Positions 6,577-8,094 of a DNA stretch of 8,094 bases are shown here, one piece after another. A program made the translations under genes and the position numbers. Location of the stretch: contig JAITDF010000200.1 in the NCBI GenBank assembly GCA_031282705.1, forward strand, positions 1 through 8,094, read 5' to 3'. The notes beneath the pieces are model-generated. The model did no database searches, was not told the DNA's origin, and worked only from the letters and a program-made list of their open reading frames with translations. The DNA comes from Opitutaceae bacterium (lineage in GTDB: Bacteria; Verrucomicrobiota; Verrucomicrobiia; Opitutales; Opitutaceae). Numbering within the stretch: position 1 is the stretch's first letter; each line of letters opens with the position of its first letter.

Positions 6577-7809
6577 ATGGACAACGATATAAAAATACTG
6601 CGTGAGCTGGCGCATGTCTTTTCCGAAATCAGCCGCCATCCGCGCAACGCCGAGAACGCCCGGCTTTACCGCGCCGTCAACGACCTGCGGCAGATCCGGC
6701 CCGTGGTGCTGCTGGACGAGATTCCCTTCCACGAACTGAACGCGGACGGCTCCCTCACCTTGTTGTGCGCGGACCCGTCCGCCCGCGCCATCGAGGATTA
6801 TATGCGGAAAACCATTTTCAAATGGCGGCATTTCCCGGCGGACATGATTGTCCCGCCCCACATCGGCGTCGGCAAGGTGATTCACTCCACCGGCATCGGC
6901 ATCCAGGTGCAGGAGGACACCGTGGGCACGGACACGCGAAACCACATCGTCTCCCATGAATATTCGGATCAATTCGAGCGGGAGGAGGATTTGCAAAAAC
7001 TAAGGATTCCCGTCATCACTTACGATCATGCCGAAACCATGCGCCGCCATGAAAAAATCGCGGGGATGATCGGCGACATCGTGCCGGTGAAAATCAGCGG
7101 CGTCGGCTATTTATACAGCATGATTTGGGACGACGTCGTCATGTATCGCGGCGCGTCAAGCCTGCTGATGGACTTGATTGACCGCGCGGAGTTCATCCAC
7201 GCCCTCATCGCCCGCCTGTATGAAATCCGCACCAGCGTCGCCGAACAATATGAAAAGCTCGGCCTCTACGAATACGGTGCCGAAACCATGCACTGCACCG
7301 CCGCGCTGACCGGAGACCTGCCCGCTCCGGAGCCCTCCGCCGGCGTGTTGCGGAAAAACATCTGGTGCCGCGGCGCCGCGCAGATTCTGGGCTCCGTCTC
7401 ACGGGAAATGCACGCCGAGTTTGAGCTCGCCTACGCGAAGAAATTATTCGAGCCGTTCGGCCTGGTGTATTACGGCTGTTGCGAGCCGCTGCATAACAAA
7501 CTCGAAACACTGGCCGGCGTGCCGAACCTCCGCAAAATCGGTGTCACCCCGTGGGCGAACCTGGACATGATGGCCGAGTTCATGGGCGGCAGATACGTGA
7601 TGGCGTGCAAGCCGAACCCCGCCGCCGTCGCCGCCGGCCCGCTGGATGAGGACGCGTTGCGCAAGGAAATCGGCAGAATCCTCGCCGCCGTCCGCCGTAA
7701 CAACGCCAGTTGCGACATCGTGCTGAAAGACATCAGCTCCGCATCCTTCCGCCTGGAAAACCTCGTCCGCTGGGAGCGGATCGTCATGGAAATGGTGCGG
7801 CAGTGGTGA
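6577..7809 (+). CDS. Uroporphyrinogen decarboxylase (URO-D) superfamily protein, methyltransferase-like
   Basis: A 410-residue protein resembling the URO-D/MtaA-like TIM-barrel superfamily, in particular the heterogeneous group often left as hypothetical or named after trimethylamine corrinoid proteins. Recognisable signatures are GCCEPLHNKL (300-309), PNLRKIGVTPWANLD (316-330) and ACKPNPAAVA (343-352). C301, C302 and C344 (and possibly H239/C240) could bind zinc, as Cys/His do in the cobalamin-dependent methyltransferases of this fold. The exact H-x-C motif of MtaA/MtbA is not seen. There is no corrinoid-binding domain in this protein or elsewhere in the window, so a partner would have to be encoded elsewhere. 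True haem-pathway URO-D is unlikely: it is shorter (about 340-350 residues) and would not be expected in a sugar operon. The start ATG 6577 has no good Shine-Dalgarno site. Removal of a methyl group from a methylated sugar is a contextual guess. Confidence 0.75.
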   Translation: MDNDIKILRELAHVFSEISRHPRNAENARLYRAVNDLRQIRPVVLLDEIPFHELNADGSLTLLCADPSARAIEDYMRKTIFKWRHFPADMIVPPHIGVGKVIHSTGIGIQVQEDTVGTDTRNHIVSHEYSDQFEREEDLQKLRIPVITYDHAETMRRHEKIAGMIGDIVPVKISGVGYLYSMIWDDVVMYRGASSLLMDLIDRAEFIHALIARLYEIRTSVAEQYEKLGLYEYGAETMHCTAALTGDLPAPEPSAGVLRKNIWCRGAAQILGSVSREMHAEFELAYAKKLFEPFGLVYYGCCEPLHNKLETLAGVPNLRKIGVTPWANLDMMAEFMGGRYVMACKPNPAAVAAGPLDEDALRKEIGRILAAVRRNNASCDIVLKDISSASFRLENLVRWERIVMEMVRQW

Positions 7810-7835
7810 GCGCGCCCGGGTGATTCCCGCCGCAT

Positions 7836-7899
7836 GAATCGTCCCTGCTCTCTTTTGTCGAAGCTCCCGCCGCAAAATCAAAGAGAATGGGAACGATTT
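7836..7899 (+). terminator. Long imperfect stem-loop after the operon (possible terminator or mRNA 3' end)
   Basis: Starting 27 bases after the last stop codon, GAATCGT (7836-7842) pairs with ACGATTT (7893-7899, one G-T pair), CCC (7843-7845) with GGG (7889-7891), and TCTCTTT (7849-7855) with AAAGAGA (7880-7886). That is 17 base pairs with a single-base bulge, a small internal loop and a 24-base apical loop. No T-tract follows directly, so it is not a classical intrinsic terminator; it may instead stabilise the transcript end. It is the best operon-end signal visible. Confidence 0.35.
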
Positions 7900-7920
7900 C
7901 GGAGGGGCCGGCACCACTTT

Positions 7921-7940
7921 GAATCATTCCCCCGCTCTTT
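7921..7940. repeat. Imperfect direct repeat of the 5' arm of the stem-loop
   Basis: The segment beginning GAATCATTCCCCCGCTCTTTT resembles the 5' arm at 7836-7856 (GAATCGTCCCTGCTCTCTTTT) when small gaps are allowed. The copies start 85 bases apart. The match is gapped, so common origin is possible but not certain. Confidence 0.3.
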
Positions 7941-7972
7941 TACTCACTGCGTCCCGCATAATACAGTGAAAA

Positions 7973-8010
7973 ACTGATGTTACGCAGTCGGCCGGTTTTG
8001 GTAGGGCGGT
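7973..8010 (+). repeat. Right copy of 38-bp repeat (inverted relative to left copy)
   Basis: ACTGATGTTACGCAG (7973-7987), 8 variable bases (7988-7995), TTTTGG (7996-8001), T, then AGGGCGGT (8003-8010). The left copy at 63-100 carries the same blocks and spacing on the opposite strand, so the four genes lie between inverted ends. Just inward, ACTGCGT (7946-7952) can pair with ACGCAGT (7982-7988), overlapping the repeat, which gives this side an extra fold that the left side lacks. Confidence 0.8.
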
Positions 8011-8061
8011 CTCGCCGAGACCGCCGTCGTTTGCCTCGTGGTGCTCGCGGCGGTCTCGGCG
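8005..8061. repeat. Nested GC-rich inverted repeats at the right end
   Basis: GGCGGTCTC (8005-8013) pairs perfectly with GAGACCGCC (8017-8025) around a 3-base loop. A further arm, GGCGGTCTCGGCG (8049-8061), is the perfect reverse complement of CGCCGAGACCGCC (8013-8025), 23 bases away. The two foldings compete. If the second arm were complete it would be expected to continue with AGACCGCC; instead the match stops after 8061. Such units look like REP- or MITE-type dispersed repeats rather than a gene. Confidence 0.7.
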
Positions 8062-8094
8062 TGTATAGTCCCGGGTCAAGGGTAACAGTTGTCC
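8062..8094. other. Unassigned right edge, possible start of another element
   Basis: The sequence from TGTATAGTCCCGG onward does not continue the inverted repeat and resembles nothing else in the window. A junction beginning with TG would fit the end of an insertion sequence, as many families have termini starting TG, but only 33 bases are visible and no transposase is present. It may equally be ordinary intergenic DNA. Confidence 0.2.

Noticed and set aside
6570..6605. ATG at 6570 as the start of the URO-D-like gene
   Set aside because: It is in a different frame and stops after about 11 codons. ATG 6577 opens the long frame.
6577..7809. Haem-biosynthetic uroporphyrinogen decarboxylase (hemE)
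   Set aside because: The protein is longer than HemE, carries the GCCEPL and ACKPNP signatures of the non-haem branch, and sits in a glycan operon.
7976..7987. GATGTTACGCAG resembles an integrase-binding direct repeat of the class 1 integron attI1 site
   Set aside because: The match is from memory and limited to 12 bases. No GTTRRRY/RYYYAAC core, attC folding or integrase gene is present, so an integron is not supported.
1..8094. CRISPR array, tRNA, rRNA or phage genes
   Set aside because: No regularly spaced direct repeats, no cloverleaf or rRNA-like sequence, and no phage or transposase gene was found.

Overview
The window is a GC-rich bacterial segment holding one compact, all-plus-strand gene cluster of four enzymes. 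The gene types (a very large heparinase-II/III-like protein, a GH29 fucosidase, an SGNH esterase and a uroporphyrinogen-decarboxylase-superfamily protein), the GC-rich third codon positions and the weak or absent Shine-Dalgarno sites suggest a Verrucomicrobiota genome, most likely Opitutaceae. No rRNA or other phylogenetic marker is present, so this is an inference.

Layout: positions 1-274 are intergenic and carry a GC-rich hairpin (36-68), a 38-bp repeat (63-100) and an AT-rich leader with a weak promoter candidate. Positions 275-4615 encode a 1446-residue multidomain protein: a helical N-terminus, a carboxypeptidase-regulatory-like beta domain, a beta-rich region, then a helical (toroid-like) domain and a heparinase-II/III-like beta-sandwich. 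Positions 4659-5870 encode a GH29 alpha-L-fucosidase, 5927-6553 a small SGNH/GDSL hydrolase and 6577-7809 a URO-D-like protein. The gaps are 43, 56 and 23 bases, so the four are probably one transcript. Positions 7810-8094 are intergenic and hold a long imperfect stem-loop, the second copy of the 38-bp repeat in inverted orientation, and GC-rich inverted repeats that break off abruptly near the right edge.

How the genes could work together: the large protein would cleave, or be descended from proteins that cleave, a uronate-containing chain; the fucosidase would remove alpha-linked fucose; the SGNH enzyme would remove acyl groups such as acetate. The URO-D-like protein may act on a methyl group or a downstream intermediate. 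None of the four has a visible signal peptide or membrane segment, so the set looks cytoplasmic and suited to processing imported glycans. No transporter or regulator lies in the window, and the substrate cannot be named from sequence alone.

The most unusual non-coding signal is that the whole operon sits between two inverted copies of the same patterned repeat: a 15-bp identical block, 8 variable bases, then TTTTGG, one variable base and AGGGCGGT, followed outward by a GC hairpin. This could be a dispersed REP/MITE-like repeat family or the ends of a mobilised cassette.
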